The notes: generated from the letters alone by a model not told the origin. 64,000 nucleotides of DNA from Sphingomonas sp. Root710 (GCF_001429065.1 NZ_LMIB01000001.1:1001933-1065932); one strand, 5' to 3'. Shown: positions 28,978 to 39,046, counted from the first letter of the stretch. Numbers and translations are program-made.

Positions 28978-30477
28978 TCAGCCGACGGTAAACCGCGGCT
29001 CGATGCCAAAAGCCGAGGCCAGCGTCTTGTGCCGCCGCTCGACCGACTCTCCGTACAGGATGGCGTTGTCGGGCTCGCAATGCAGCTCCAGCGCGTCCTT
29101 GCCGAGCGCCAGGCGGCTGCCGACCAGCGCATCGGCGACACCGCCCGAGAAGCGCTGCCCGAGCCGCAGCGCGTAGCCCCAGCGTTCGGCGGTCACGATT
29201 TCCTGCGGCGAGCAGATGCTGCTGATCACCGGCACCATTCCCTGCCCGCCGAAGCTGGTCCACAGCGCATGCGCCATCATGCCGCGCCCGCGCGAATCGA
29301 TGCCGACCCAATTGCCGTGGAGCGCCGTCTCGACGCCGCGTTCAGCGCGGAATTCGGGATGGGCGCGCCAGCCGACATCGGCGAGCAGGCAGGTGGCGTG
29401 GCGGATACGGGCATCGGTCGCGCTCTCGCTGGCGAACAGCGGCGCGATCCAGCGTTCTAGAAGGTCGCCATGCTCGGGGAAGCGGCCTTGCCGCGCCCCT
29501 TCCTCGCGGGTCGAGGCGATCAGCGGGTCCTGCGCGCGCTGATATTCGGACAGCTCGTCATAGAGCAGCCCTTCGCGCAGCCCATAGGCCGAGACGATCA
29601 GCTCGCTCGACCCGAGGTTGCGGACGACATGGCTGAGCAGCGACGCGGCGCTGGCCAGCGTCGGGATGCGCGATCCCGACAGGCCGACCACTTCGCGCAG
29701 CCGCTTGCGATCGAGATGCGCGAGCACGCGGACCAGATGCTGCGCATTTTCGGGCGGCATCCAATAATGATGGACGATCGGCAGCGGATAGCCGGTCAGG
29801 TGCATGTCGAGCCGCGCCAGCGAGCGCCACGATCCGCCGACCATGTAGAAGGGCAGACCCGCGCCCTTCCCTGCCCAGCCGCTTTTCTCGATCGTCTTGG
29901 CGACGAGTGCGCCCAGCGCGCGCGGCCCCTTGGCCTTGACCGCACCGATCCGCAGCACGCCCAGCGGAAAGGAACTGGTCTCGCGCACTTCGCCATCGAC
30001 GACGCGGGCAAGTTCGAGGCTGCCGCCGCCAAGGTCGCCGACGATGCCATTGGCCTGCGGGATCGAGGCGATGACGCCAAGGCCCGCCAGCCGTCCTTCG
30101 TCATCGCCCGACAGCAGCTCGACCGCGAGGCCCAGTTCAAGCACCCGGTCGATGAACAGCCGGCCATTGGCGGCGTCGCGGACGGCGGCGGTGGCGACGG
30201 TGCGCGGATGCGGCACCCCCATCTGCTCGGATAGCCGCTGGAAACGCGCGAGCGTGGCGATCGCGCGGTCCATCGCCTCGGGATCGAGCGCGCCGTCGCG
30301 CGACACGCCCTTGCCGAGGCCCGCCATCACCTTCTCGTTGAACAGCGCGGCAGGCACGCGCGCGGGCCCGTCATAGATGACAAGACGGATCGAATTGGAG
30401 CCGATATCGATTATTCCCACGCGGGTATGGCCGGGCGCCGGGCTCTTGGCGCGGCGGAACATCGAGATCGCTGGCAT
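28978..30477 (-). CDS. ppx: Ppx/GppA-family exopolyphosphatase or pppGpp phosphatase
   Basis: The 499-residue protein has the ASKHA ATP/phosphate loops GIIDIGSNSIRLVIYDG (residues 21-37) and GDLGGGSLELAR (near 155), plus an HD-like C-terminal region. PPX and GppA cannot be separated by motif alone. Neighbouring ppk1 favours exopolyphosphatase. ATG 30477 is used; MFRRAK at 30462 is a possible alternative. Divergent PAP2 gene follows. Confidence 0.92.
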   Translation of the reverse strand: MPAISMFRRAKSPAPGHTRVGIIDIGSNSIRLVIYDGPARVPAALFNEKVMAGLGKGVSRDGALDPEAMDRAIATLARFQRLSEQMGVPHPRTVATAAVRDAANGRLFIDRVLELGLAVELLSGDDEGRLAGLGVIASIPQANGIVGDLGGGSLELARVVDGEVRETSSFPLGVLRIGAVKAKGPRALGALVAKTIEKSGWAGKGAGLPFYMVGGSWRSLARLDMHLTGYPLPIVHHYWMPPENAQHLVRVLAHLDRKRLREVVGLSGSRIPTLASAASLLSHVVRNLGSSELIVSAYGLREGLLYDELSEYQRAQDPLIASTREEGARQGRFPEHGDLLERWIAPLFASESATDARIRHATCLLADVGWRAHPEFRAERGVETALHGNWVGIDSRGRGMMAHALWTSFGGQGMVPVISSICSPQEIVTAERWGYALRLGQRFSGGVADALVGSRLALGKDALELHCEPDNAILYGESVERRHKTLASAFGIEPRFTVG

Positions 30478-30610
30478 GATGCTCCCGCTGTAGCCGATTT
30501 CGGTGCCGGATCAAACGTGGCGGCGGACAAATGGTGCCTCGCCGCGCTTCGCCTCGTCCGATGGAAACAGGCCTCTTGCCGCACGGGACGCCTTCGTGCG
30601 AGGTCGGGGC

Positions 30611-31210
30611 ATGGCCCGACGCGACATCGTGGCGACGACGCTGTTCCTGGCCGGGCTGCTGCTGATCGCCACCGGCCTGGCGCTTTGGCTCGTCTTTCCC
30701 CAGGCCGATCTGCGGCTGCTCGATGCCGCGCGCCTGACCAGCGGGGGGCGGGTGATCGCCTTCACCCGGCTCGGCGGCTTCTGGATATTGGCGCCGTTCG
30801 GCCTGGCGATGAGCTGCCTGCTCCTTATCCGCGGGCGGGCGATGGCGGCGATATGGTATTTCACGACAGTCGCATCCGGCCGGTTGGCGGTCGAGATCAT
30901 CAAGCTGTTCTGCCTGCGCGATCGTCCGCCGGTGCGCGGCCAGCTCGACCTGGTGACGTCGTGGAGTTTTCCCAGCGCCCATGCGGCGAACACGACGCTC
31001 ACCCTGCTGGCGCTCGCGCTTCTGCTCCCACGGCGACGGCTGGCCCTTCCCCTCGCCATCCTCATCGCCGTCGCAATGGCATGGTCACGGATCGCTCTCG
31101 GCGTCCACTGGCCTGGCGACGTGATGGCGGGCCTCGGCTTCGGCATGCTCTGGATCGGCATAGCCGCTCAGTGGCTGCCGGAGGAACGGCAGCACGCTTC
31201 CAGCCCTTGA
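30611..31210 (+). CDS. PAP2-family membrane phosphatase
   Basis: The start at ATG 30611 follows GAGGTCGGGG. The 199-residue protein has about five helices and the three PAP2 motifs: K-x6-RP as KLFCLRDRPPVRG, PSAH as SFPSAHA, and SRIALGVHWPGDV. It may dephosphorylate phosphatidate or undecaprenyl diphosphate at the outer face of the inner membrane. It ends eight bases before the ppk1 stop. Confidence 0.9.
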   Translation: MARRDIVATTLFLAGLLLIATGLALWLVFPQADLRLLDAARLTSGGRVIAFTRLGGFWILAPFGLAMSCLLLIRGRAMAAIWYFTTVASGRLAVEIIKLFCLRDRPPVRGQLDLVTSWSFPSAHAANTTLTLLALALLLPRRRLALPLAILIAVAMAWSRIALGVHWPGDVMAGLGFGMLWIGIAAQWLPEERQHASSP

Positions 31211-31218
31211 AACCCGTT

Positions 31219-33393
31219 CTAACTGTCCCGGCGCAATGACAGTTTCGGCACCTGCCCGCTCTTCCGCAACGCGGCGCCGCGTCCCGACAATGACGGATTG
31301 GTCATGAAATAGCGGTGGAGGTTGAACGGGCGCTTGCCGGGCTTGATCCGCTCATATTCGCCGTTGGGCAGCAGCCGCCAGCTCTGCTCGTCGTCGATCA
31401 AATTGGCGACCATCACCTGATCGAGGATCTGGGCATGCACCGTCGGATTCTCGATCGGCAGCAGATATTCGACGCGGCGGTCGAAGTTTCGCGGCATCCA
31501 GTCGGCCGAGCTGATCAGCACCTTGGCGTTGCGGTTCGGCAGGTCCGCGCCGTTGCCGAAGCACATCACCCGGCTATGCTCCAGGAACCGCCCGACGACA
31601 GATTTCACCCGGATATTCTCCGACAGGCCCGGCACGCCCGGCCGCAGGCAGCATATGCCACGGATGATCAGGTCGATCTCCACCCCCGCCGCGCTCGCGC
31701 GGTAGAGCTTCTCGATGATCGCCGGATCGACCAGCGAGTTCATCTTCGCCCAGATCGCGGCATCGCGCCCGGCGAGGGCATGGTCGATCTCGGCGTCGAT
31801 CAGCCGGCTCAGCTCCTCGCGCATGCCATGCGGCGAGATGGTGAGCTTCTGCAGGTCGGTCGGCTCGACATAGCCGGTGATATAGTTGAACAGCTGCGCC
31901 GCATCACGCCCCAGCCGGGGATCGGCGGTGAAGAAGCTCAGGTCGGTATAGATCCGCGCGGTGATCGGGTGATAATTGCCCGTGCCGAAGTGACAATAGG
32001 TGCGGTGTCCCTCGGCCTCGCGCCGCACCACCATCGACACCTTGGCGTGGGTCTTCCAGTCGATGAATCCGTAGACCACCTGAACCCCGGCGCGCTCGAG
32101 CTGCGAGGCCCACATCAGATTCTGTTCTTCGTCGAAGCGCGCCTTGAGCTCGACCACGGCGGTCACCGACTTGCCCGCCTCGGCCGCGTCGACCAGCGCG
32201 CGGATCACCGCCGACTGCTTGCCGGCGCGATAGAGCGTCTGCTTGATCGCGATGACGTCTGGGTCCTGCGCGGCCTGGCGCAGGAAGGCGAGGACGACGT
32301 CGAAGGTCTCATAGGGATGATGGACGATGATGTCCTTCGACCGGATCGCCGCGAAGCAATCGCCGCCATGTTCGCGGATGCGCTCAGGAAAGCGTGGTGC
32401 GAAGGGGGTGAATTTCAGGTCGGGGCGATCCTCGTCGACGAGTTGCTCGAGGTCGGCGATGCCCAGGAAATTACCCGATTCGGTGATGAACGCGTCGGCC
32501 CCGCTGATCTTGTCCTTCCACAGCGGCTCGAAGGATGAGGACATGCCGCCTTCCAGTTCGAGCCGGATCACCCGGCCGCGGCGCCGCCGCTTGATCGCGG
32601 TACGGTAGTAGAGGACCAGATCCTCGGCCTCTTCCTCGACCTCGATGTCGCTGTCGCGGATGATGCGCAGAGCGCCCTGCCCGCGCACGACATAGCCGGG
32701 AAAAAGAAGATTGGTGAAGCGGCGCACCAGCGTCTCGATCGCGACATAGCGCGCGCCGTCGCCCGGCAGGCGCACAAAGCGCGGCAGCGTCGACGGCACC
32801 ATCAGCAGTTCGAATATCTGCTCGCCATCCGATTGGCGGGTCAGATCGAACAACAGGCTGAAGCCCTTGTTCGGGATGAACGGAAAGGGATGCGCGGGAT
32901 CGAGCGCCTGTGGGGTCAGAACCGCGAAGATATGGTCGCGGAAATAGGTTTCGAGCCACGCGGCGTCGCTGCCCTCGATCTCGCCTTCTTCGAGCACGAC
33001 GATCCCGGCGGTGGCGAGTTCGTCGTGCAGCCGGTCCCAAACCAGTTGCTGGTCGGCCATCAGCTGATCGGCGCGGCGGGTCGCGCCCTCCACTTGTTGT
33101 GCGACCGTCAGCCCATCGGACGACAGCGCCTCCACCCCTTCGAGCAGCTGACCCTTGAGGCCGGCAAGGCGGACCATGAAAAATTCGTCGAGATTATTGC
33201 CCGATATCGACAGGAAGCGGAGGCGTTCGAGCAGCGGATGCGCCTGGTTGCAGGCCTCGTCGAGCACGCGCTGGTTGAAGGCCAGCCAGCTCAGCTCCCG
33301 GTTGAAATAGCGGTCGCGCAGGCCGATCGGATCATGCGGTCCGACGTCGCCAACCATTTCTTCATCGCGCGCCGTCTGTTCGATCGAGTCCAT
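31219..33393 (-). CDS. ppk1: Polyphosphate kinase 1
   Basis: The start is ATG 33393 after AGGCGG; an upstream extension is excluded by overlap with hdaA. The 724-residue protein has the four PPK1 domains: N-terminal helical, head with RYFNRELSWLAFN, and two PLD-like catalytic domains. The autophosphorylated His lies in CHFGTGNYH. It makes polyphosphate from ATP, reversibly. ppx lies 740 bp downstream on the same strand with the PAP2 gene between on the other strand. Confidence 0.97.
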   Translation of the reverse strand: MDSIEQTARDEEMVGDVGPHDPIGLRDRYFNRELSWLAFNQRVLDEACNQAHPLLERLRFLSISGNNLDEFFMVRLAGLKGQLLEGVEALSSDGLTVAQQVEGATRRADQLMADQQLVWDRLHDELATAGIVVLEEGEIEGSDAAWLETYFRDHIFAVLTPQALDPAHPFPFIPNKGFSLLFDLTRQSDGEQIFELLMVPSTLPRFVRLPGDGARYVAIETLVRRFTNLLFPGYVVRGQGALRIIRDSDIEVEEEAEDLVLYYRTAIKRRRRGRVIRLELEGGMSSSFEPLWKDKISGADAFITESGNFLGIADLEQLVDEDRPDLKFTPFAPRFPERIREHGGDCFAAIRSKDIIVHHPYETFDVVLAFLRQAAQDPDVIAIKQTLYRAGKQSAVIRALVDAAEAGKSVTAVVELKARFDEEQNLMWASQLERAGVQVVYGFIDWKTHAKVSMVVRREAEGHRTYCHFGTGNYHPITARIYTDLSFFTADPRLGRDAAQLFNYITGYVEPTDLQKLTISPHGMREELSRLIDAEIDHALAGRDAAIWAKMNSLVDPAIIEKLYRASAAGVEIDLIIRGICCLRPGVPGLSENIRVKSVVGRFLEHSRVMCFGNGADLPNRNAKVLISSADWMPRNFDRRVEYLLPIENPTVHAQILDQVMVANLIDDEQSWRLLPNGEYERIKPGKRPFNLHRYFMTNPSLSGRGAALRKSGQVPKLSLRRDS

Positions 33394-33403
33394 GAGCCGC
33401 CTG

Positions 33404-34027
33404 CTATAACAGCTTATAGTTATCGTCCGTGACGCCCATTGTCGCAAGGGCCTCGCGCGCGACCTTCATGCCGATCGCCCGCCGCCTTGCCAGCGCCGCC
33501 TCGTCCATAGCGTCGACGATGCGCCCGATTCCGATATAGCTGCGCTCGATACGCGGCACGACATAGCGGATCACCTCGGGCGGCGCGGCCAGCCCGCGTG
33601 CGTTCAGTAGCTTCTCCACCAGCCCCGCCATCAGCTGCATGTCGGGCTGCTCGATCGCCACATGCGGGCTCGCCAGCAGCCGCGATTTCAGGTCAGGCAG
33701 CTTGATCCGCCATTTGGCGGGGGGCAGGTCAGCCGCCATCAGCAGCGGCTTGCGGTCGGCCTGCGCCGCGTTCCAGGCATGGAACAGCTTCTCTTCGTCC
33801 TGGGCATCGGCATTGTCGACGAAGCGGCCGCCGCTTTTCGCCGCGAAGATGCGGCCGAGCAGGCTGCGTCCCGACTTGCGCGGGCCCGTGAGCACCGTCG
33901 CCATCACCGGCCACAGCGACCAATGTTCGAGATGCTTCACCGCGAGCCGGTTGGCATCACTGATAATGAAGTCGCGCTCGCTTTCCTCGGCTGGCCACTG
34001 GAAAGGCAGCGCGATCTGATCGGTCAT
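33404..34027 (-). CDS. hdaA: DnaA-related replication regulator HdaA
   Basis: The 207-residue protein has a beta-clamp-binding motif QIALPF at residues 4-9, like QLxLPF in Hda, and an AAA+ core with GPRKSGRS where the Walker A lysine is Arg, a feature also present in E. coli Hda. With the clamp it stimulates DnaA-ATP hydrolysis and limits re-initiation. It overlaps the DUF2066 gene by four bases (ATGA) and precedes ppk1 by 10 nt. Confidence 0.88.
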   Translation of the reverse strand: MTDQIALPFQWPAEESERDFIISDANRLAVKHLEHWSLWPVMATVLTGPRKSGRSLLGRIFAAKSGGRFVDNADAQDEEKLFHAWNAAQADRKPLLMAADLPPAKWRIKLPDLKSRLLASPHVAIEQPDMQLMAGLVEKLLNARGLAAPPEVIRYVVPRIERSYIGIGRIVDAMDEAALARRRAIGMKVAREALATMGVTDDNYKLL

Positions 34028-35238
34028 GGGCGCGCTGGTTGACTGCCGCGCCGGATGCGGACGCCGCCCGCGACATCGTCGACCTGCCAGCCGCGCGAGA
34101 CCAGCGCATCGCGGAAGGCGGTCGGCGGGCCCGAAAAGCTGACCCGGAAGATCGATGTGCCGCCCAGCGCCAGGCTGCCCGTCTGGACGCCGGTCACCCC
34201 CGTCATGCCGCGCAGCGCAAGCTCGTTGGCACGCAGCGCCACCGCGTCGGGGGTGTCCGCCTGAACCATGATCGTCGAGGTCGCGGCCACCGCCAGCTGG
34301 TTGAGCACATCCTCGATCGGCACTTCCTCGACCGGGGTTTCGATCACCAGCGACTTATCGGCCTTGAACGCGCCTTCCTGCAGTGCACGGACATAGGCGG
34401 CGTCGATCCGCTCGATGCCGCGGTCGAGCATCGCGGGCAGGCCGTCGCCGCTGTCGGCTTTCAGGGTGAATTGGTCGATCACCGCCGCGTCGGGGCCGTG
34501 GCGCGCGGTGAAGCGCCCTATCACCGGCCCGCCCGGCCATTGCCGGAACAGCACGACTTCGGGCACGACGATATCCGCCGCGCCATATTGATCGAGCAGC
34601 ATCCGCCACCAGCCGCGCCCGGGTCGCCGTGTCTGCGCGGCGTTGAGCAGCACCGGATCGGCGCCGGTGCCCGACACGCGGACATAATCTATCGCGCTGT
34701 TGTTCGACCGGAAGCGCGCCCAGGCCTTCTGCCATTCGCTGCGCGATTCGAAGCTGACCGGGGTGCCGCCGCTCCACTGGACCGGGATCACCAGCATCGG
34801 CGCGGAGCGGCGCATCGCCCCCTTCACGCCCAGCAGCTCACCCGCACGGGCACGGTCGAACAGCACGCCCAGGCTGGCGATATAACGATTGGGGCCGATC
34901 TGCTCCTGTTCGACGACGATGCCGCCGCTGATCGAATCGAGCGTCGAATCGGGCAGGCCGGGCGCATTCTCGACCGGCTTGCCGTTGACCCGCGCCCACA
35001 GCATCTTCCAGCCCTTGCGCTGCGCCTCGCGCCAGCCGCCGGTGCGCGCCTGGTCGGCGGTGCGCGCCGCGACATCGACCTTTACCCCCGACACCTCATA
35101 GCTGCCCGACCCATCGATCGGTGCCACGCCGCGCTCGTCGGCCCGCTCCAGCTGGGCGAAGGCCAGTGCGCCCGCGAACAGCGTCGCGCAGAAGATCGAC
35201 AACGGTACGGGACGGAAAAGACGGTCTGCGAAGGTCAC
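34024..35238 (-). CDS. DUF2066 exported protein
   Basis: GTG 35238 is preferred: AAAGG lies seven bases upstream and the product then starts with a signal peptide (VPLSIFCATLFAGALAFA). The frame is open to 35319 but that would bury the signal sequence and overlap the divergent purM start. The 404-residue mature-type sequence is compatible with DUF2066, a periplasmic family often next to hdaA and purM. The function is unknown. Confidence 0.85.
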   Translation of the reverse strand: MTFADRLFRPVPLSIFCATLFAGALAFAQLERADERGVAPIDGSGSYEVSGVKVDVAARTADQARTGGWREAQRKGWKMLWARVNGKPVENAPGLPDSTLDSISGGIVVEQEQIGPNRYIASLGVLFDRARAGELLGVKGAMRRSAPMLVIPVQWSGGTPVSFESRSEWQKAWARFRSNNSAIDYVRVSGTGADPVLLNAAQTRRPGRGWWRMLLDQYGAADIVVPEVVLFRQWPGGPVIGRFTARHGPDAAVIDQFTLKADSGDGLPAMLDRGIERIDAAYVRALQEGAFKADKSLVIETPVEEVPIEDVLNQLAVAATSTIMVQADTPDAVALRANELALRGMTGVTGVQTGSLALGGTSIFRVSFSGPPTAFRDALVSRGWQVDDVAGGVRIRRGSQPARP

Positions 35239-35299
35239 GATGTGCCTTTTGGCGACTTGGCCGTGGAAATCCAAGTAGGATATGGTTAGGCGCTTCCGA

Positions 35300-36406
35300 A
35301 TGAGCGACAGCACCGACAAACCCGAATCCTACACCTACGCCAAGGCCGGCGTCTCCATCGCCGCGGGCAATGCCCTCGTCAAGGCGATCGGTCCGCTCGC
35401 CAAGTCGACCCGCCGCCCGGGCGCGGACGCCGATCTCGGCGGCTTCGGCGGCTTCTTCGATCTGAAGGCGGCGGGCTATAAGGATCCGCTGCTCGTCGCC
35501 GCCAATGACGGCGTCGGCACCAAGCTGAAGCTGGCGATCGACAGCGGGCGGCATGACGGCGTCGGCATCGATCTCGTCGCGATGTGCGCCAACGACCTGA
35601 TCGTCCAGGGCGCCGAACCGCTGTTCTTCCTCGACTATTTCGCCACCGGCAAGCTCGACAACGGCGTCGCCGAGCGGGTGATCGCGGGCATCGCCGAGGG
35701 CTGCAAGCTCGCGGGCTGCGCACTGATCGGCGGCGAGACCGCCGAAATGCCCGGCATGTATGCCGATGGCGACTATGACCTCGCCGGTTTCTGCGTCGGC
35801 GCGGTCGAGCGCGAGGAAGCGCTGACCGGCAACCGCGTATCGGCGGGCGACGTCATCCTCGGCCTCGCCTCGTCGGGGGTCCACTCGAACGGCTTCTCGC
35901 TGGTCCGCCGCCTCGCTGCCGACAAGGGCTGGAAGCTCGATCGCCCTGCCCTGTTCGATCAGGACGTACTACTGATCGAGGCGTTGATGGCCCCGACCCG
36001 GATCTATGTGAAGTCGCTGCTGCCGCAGGTCCGCTCGGGCAAGGTGCGCGCGATGGCGCACATCACCGGCGGCGGCCTGCTCGAAAATATCCCGCGCGTC
36101 CTTCCCGAAGGCCTCCATGCTTATGTCGACGCCGATGGCTGGGCCCAGCCGCGGCTGATGGCCTTCCTCCAGGCGCAGGGGAATATCGAGCCCGAGGAGA
36201 TGGCGCGCACCTTCAACTGCGGCATCGGCATGGCGCTGATCGTCGCCGAGGGCGATGTCGCGGCGGTCACCAGCGCGCTCGAGGCGGCGGGTGAAACCGT
36301 GCTGCGCGTCGGCCATATCGCGGCGGGCGAAAAGGGCTGCACGGTCACGGGATCGGCCGAGACGTGGAGCGCGCGGGCGGACTGGTCGGCGACCCATCTG
36401 GGGTAG
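35300..36406 (+). CDS. purM: Phosphoribosylformylglycinamidine cyclo-ligase (AIR synthetase)
   Basis: The 368-residue protein starts at ATG 35300. It shows [15 protein letters not shown], the GVGTKL loop, [23 protein letters not shown] and [11 protein letters not shown] of PurM. It converts FGAM to AIR in purine synthesis. purN follows after four bases, so they form an operon. Confidence 0.97.
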   Translation: MSDSTDKPESYTYAKAGVSIAAGNALVKAIGPLAKSTRRPGADADLGGFGGFFDLKAAGYKDPLLVAANDGVGTKLKLAIDSGRHDGVGIDLVAMCANDLIVQGAEPLFFLDYFATGKLDNGVAERVIAGIAEGCKLAGCALIGGETAEMPGMYADGDYDLAGFCVGAVEREEALTGNRVSAGDVILGLASSGVHSNGFSLVRRLAADKGWKLDRPALFDQDVLLIEALMAPTRIYVKSLLPQVRSGKVRAMAHITGGGLLENIPRVLPEGLHAYVDADGWAQPRLMAFLQAQGNIEPEEMARTFNCGIGMALIVAEGDVAAVTSALEAAGETVLRVGHIAAGEKGCTVTGSAETWSARADWSATHLG

Positions 36407-36410
36407 ACCC

Positions 36411-36983
36411 ATGAAAGCCCCCCTCGGCATCCTGATCTCCGGACGCGGCAGCAACATGGCCGCGCTGATCGAAGCATCTCGCGCCGAAGACTGCCCCTAT
36501 GAGGTCGTCCTCGTCGCCTCGAACGACCCGCAAGCCGGCGGCCTCGCTATCGCCCGCGACGCCGGAATCGCCACTTTCGCGCACAGCCACAAGGGTCTGC
36601 CGCGCGCCGCGTTCGACGCGATCATCGACAAGGCGCTGCGCGACGCCGGCGTCCGCTACATCGCGCTGGCGGGCTATATGCGGATTTTGAGCGACGCCTT
36701 CGTCCAGGGCTGGGCGGGTCATATGCTCAACATCCACCCCTCGCTGCTGCCGCTCTACAAGGGGCTCGACACCCATGGCCGCGCGATCGCGGCAGGCGAT
36801 GCGGAGGGCGGCTGCTCGGTCCACCTCGTCACCCCCGAACTCGACGATGGCGAGGTCATCGCCCGGGCGCGAGTACCGATCCTCCCCGGCGACACGCCGG
36901 ACAGCCTCGCCGCTCGCGTGCTGATCGAAGAACACCGGCTTTATCCTGCGGCGCTGGCCGCCTATATCCGGGCGCATGGCTGA
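36411..36983 (+). CDS. purN: Phosphoribosylglycinamide formyltransferase (GAR transformylase)
   Basis: The 190-residue protein has ISGRGSNM, the folate/GAR site MLNIHPSLLPLYKGLDTH with catalytic Asn-His, and the conserved Asp in TPELDDGEVIA. It transfers a formyl group from 10-formyl-THF to GAR. It overlaps the next gene by eight bases. Confidence 0.97.
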   Translation: MKAPLGILISGRGSNMAALIEASRAEDCPYEVVLVASNDPQAGGLAIARDAGIATFAHSHKGLPRAAFDAIIDKALRDAGVRYIALAGYMRILSDAFVQGWAGHMLNIHPSLLPLYKGLDTHGRAIAAGDAEGGCSVHLVTPELDDGEVIARARVPILPGDTPDSLAARVLIEEHRLYPAALAAYIRAHG

Positions 36984-37605
36984 AGACACATCCGAAGGCG
37001 CGATGCGCCGGCGCTGGATACGATGGCTGACCCTGGCGGAGATATTGGGCGTCGCCGCACTGCTCATCTCCGCGCTCACTCTTTGGAACAACTATAGCGA
37101 GCGCCGCGCCATCGAGGCGAGCCGCAGCGCGGAGGACCGCAAGGCCGATAGTCGTGCCCGCACGCTGGTTCTGAAGGCGGTGCGCGAAAAGGATGGCGAC
37201 CGGCTGACTCTCAGCGCCGCCGCGGCCGACCAGATCATCCAGGGCCAGACCATCGCTTTCCCAAAGGCGCTCGGCGTCGATCCGGTCGACAGTACCGATC
37301 CGCGCATTGAGGCGCGCTGGTTCGCCGACGGGCTCAAACAGGCCCGCCACGACGCGGGCGAGAACGAACGCGTGCGCGGTGACGCGCGCCTGCCGGTGGC
37401 GATCACCACCCGCTTCACCGTCAACGGCGAACTGGCCGAGGACGTCACCCTGTACGACATCGGCTACACAACCCAGAGCGGCGGCCTGCTCGGCGGGGTC
37501 GATATCAAGCTGCGTGGCCTGTCACTGATCGGGCGCAGCACCGCCAAGGCCGCGCCGGCAAGGATCGACGCGCTGTGGAAGGCCCGCCACAAGGGCAAGG
37601 CCTGA
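36976..37605 (+). CDS. Single-span membrane protein, unknown
   Basis: The 209-residue protein has one transmembrane helix at about 20-38 (LAEILGVAALLISALTLW), a basic cytoplasmic start and a soluble C-terminal domain. No known motif is seen. It overlaps purN by eight bases and the YjbR gene by one, so it is co-transcribed with purine genes; this may be only positional. Confidence 0.75.
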   Translation: MAEDTSEGAMRRRWIRWLTLAEILGVAALLISALTLWNNYSERRAIEASRSAEDRKADSRARTLVLKAVREKDGDRLTLSAAAADQIIQGQTIAFPKALGVDPVDSTDPRIEARWFADGLKQARHDAGENERVRGDARLPVAITTRFTVNGELAEDVTLYDIGYTTQSGGLLGGVDIKLRGLSLIGRSTAKAAPARIDALWKARHKGKA

Positions 37606-37985
37606 TGGCCTCGGCCGATCCGAAGGCGGTCCACACCCGGGTGGCCACGCTGGCGATGGCATTGCCGCAGGTCGAGGAAAAGGTGTCGCACGGATCGCCC
37701 TGCTGGCGCGTCGCCGACAAGCGTATGTTCGCCTATTTCTGGCACAATCATCATGGTGACGACCGCACCGCGGTGCTCGTCAAGACGACCGGGATCGAGG
37801 AGCAGGAGATGCTCATCGATCTGGACCCGGATGTCTATTTCAAGCCGCCCTATCTCGGCCCCTCGGGCTGGGTCGGCATCAGGCTGGACCAGCCGGACAG
37901 CGACTGGGACCTCGTCGAGCACCGCCTGCGCAAAAGCTGGCGGTTGAACGCACCGCCGAAACTGGCGGCGATGCTGGAGTTTTGA
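37605..37985 (+). CDS. MmcQ/YjbR-family protein
   Basis: The 126-residue protein has the YjbR double-wing pattern: ALPQVEEKVSHGSPCWRVADKRMFAYF near the start (key Gly-Pro-Trp, Lys) and YLGPSGWVGIRLD later. The family binds DNA-like surfaces by structure but has no settled role. The start codon shares one base with the previous stop (TGATG). Confidence 0.85.
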   Translation: MASADPKAVHTRVATLAMALPQVEEKVSHGSPCWRVADKRMFAYFWHNHHGDDRTAVLVKTTGIEEQEMLIDLDPDVYFKPPYLGPSGWVGIRLDQPDSDWDLVEHRLRKSWRLNAPPKLAAMLEF

Positions 37986-38000
37986 CTCCTATCTCTCTCC

Positions 38001-38084
38001 GTCATCCCGGACTTGATCCGGGATCCAGCTAATCTTCTCCAGCGATTAAGAAAAAGCGGGATCCCGGATCAAGTCCGGGATGAC
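38001..38084. repeat. Composite inverted-repeat element (GTCATCCCGG family)
   Basis: Arms GTCATCCCGGACTTGATCCG.. (38001-38026) and ..CGGATCAAGTCCGGGATGAC (38058-38084) are inverted copies. Each arm contains its own CCCGGA/TCCGGG pairing. It lies between convergent genes and could act as a bidirectional terminator. Confidence 0.85.
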
Positions 38085-38099
38085 AAGTAGGAGCAGCCC

Positions 38100-38621
38100 C
38101 TACAAATCCATCCCGACGATCAGGTCGTCGAACAGTGTCTCGCCGACCTGGAACTGCCGCGTGCCGATCTGTTCACAGCCCATCCGCCGGTAAAAGCCGA
38201 TCGCGCTATCATTGTCGCCGGCGACGCCGATCAGGAACCGGCGCTTGCCCGCCGCGCGGGCATGCCCGATCGCCGTCTCGATCAGCCGTCGGCCAAGGCC
38301 GCCGCCCTGCCACTTCGACAGGATATAGATACGCCGCAGCTCGATATCGCCGTCCCGCGTCTCGATCGGCAGATCCGGCTCGGTGAGCAGCGCATAGCCG
38401 ACCGGCACCGCCGTTGCGGGCAGCGCGGCGATCCAGATCGCATTGTCGGGGTCCTGCGCGAAACCGCGCCAGGCATCGACGCTATTCTTGGCGCCGACAT
38501 GCGCCACGATGTCGGCCACGCCGATCATATGCGCAAAGGATTCGAGGAAGGTCGCCGCGCCGATCATGCTCAGCGCGGCGGCGTCATCCGGCCCCGCCCG
38601 TCTAATGACGGGACCGCTCAT
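38100..38621 (-). CDS. GNAT-family N-acetyltransferase
   Basis: The 173-residue protein shows the GNAT fold: ELRRIYILSKWQGGGLGRRLIE (acetyl-CoA Q/R-x-x-G-x-G/A at QGGGLG) and the later GFYRRMGCEQIG. Substrate unknown. It starts three bases after the ndk stop, so they share a transcript. Confidence 0.88.
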   Translation of the reverse strand: MSGPVIRRAGPDDAAALSMIGAATFLESFAHMIGVADIVAHVGAKNSVDAWRGFAQDPDNAIWIAALPATAVPVGYALLTEPDLPIETRDGDIELRRIYILSKWQGGGLGRRLIETAIGHARAAGKRRFLIGVAGDNDSAIGFYRRMGCEQIGTRQFQVGETLFDDLIVGMDL

Positions 38622-38623
38622 TA

Positions 38624-39046
38624 TCAGCCAACGATTTCTTCGGGCTTGAAGAAGAAGTCGATCTCGATCTTGGCATTTTCCAGGCTGTCCGAGCCATGGA
38701 CCGAGTTCGCCTCGATCGATTCGGCGAAGGTCTTGCGGATCGTGCCCTCGTCGGCGTTGGCCGGGTTGGTCGCGCCCATCACTTCGCGGTTCTTGGCAAC
38801 GGCGTTCTCGCCTTCGAGGACCTGGACCACGACCGGGCCCGAGATCATGAAGCTGACCAGCTCCCCGAAGAAGGGGCGCTCCTTGTGGACGGCATAGAAG
38901 CCCTCGGCCTGCTCCTTGGTCATGTGAATGCGCTTGGAAGCGACGACGCGCAGGCCGGCCTCCTCGAGCTTCGCGGTGACTGCACCGGTCAGGTTGCGAC
39001 GCGTGGCGTCGGGCTTGATGATCGAGAAAGTACGTTCGGTCGCCAT
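38624..39046 (-). CDS. ndk: Nucleoside diphosphate kinase
   Basis: The 140-residue length is typical. The phosphohistidine is in [11 protein letters not shown] and the N-terminal signature is [14 protein letters not shown]. It equilibrates NTP pools. With ppk1 and PPK2 nearby it may share nucleotide/polyphosphate chemistry, although that is only proximity. Confidence 0.97.
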   Translation of the reverse strand: MATERTFSIIKPDATRRNLTGAVTAKLEEAGLRVVASKRIHMTKEQAEGFYAVHKERPFFGELVSFMISGPVVVQVLEGENAVAKNREVMGATNPANADEGTIRKTFAESIEANSVHGSDSLENAKIEIDFFFKPEEIVG

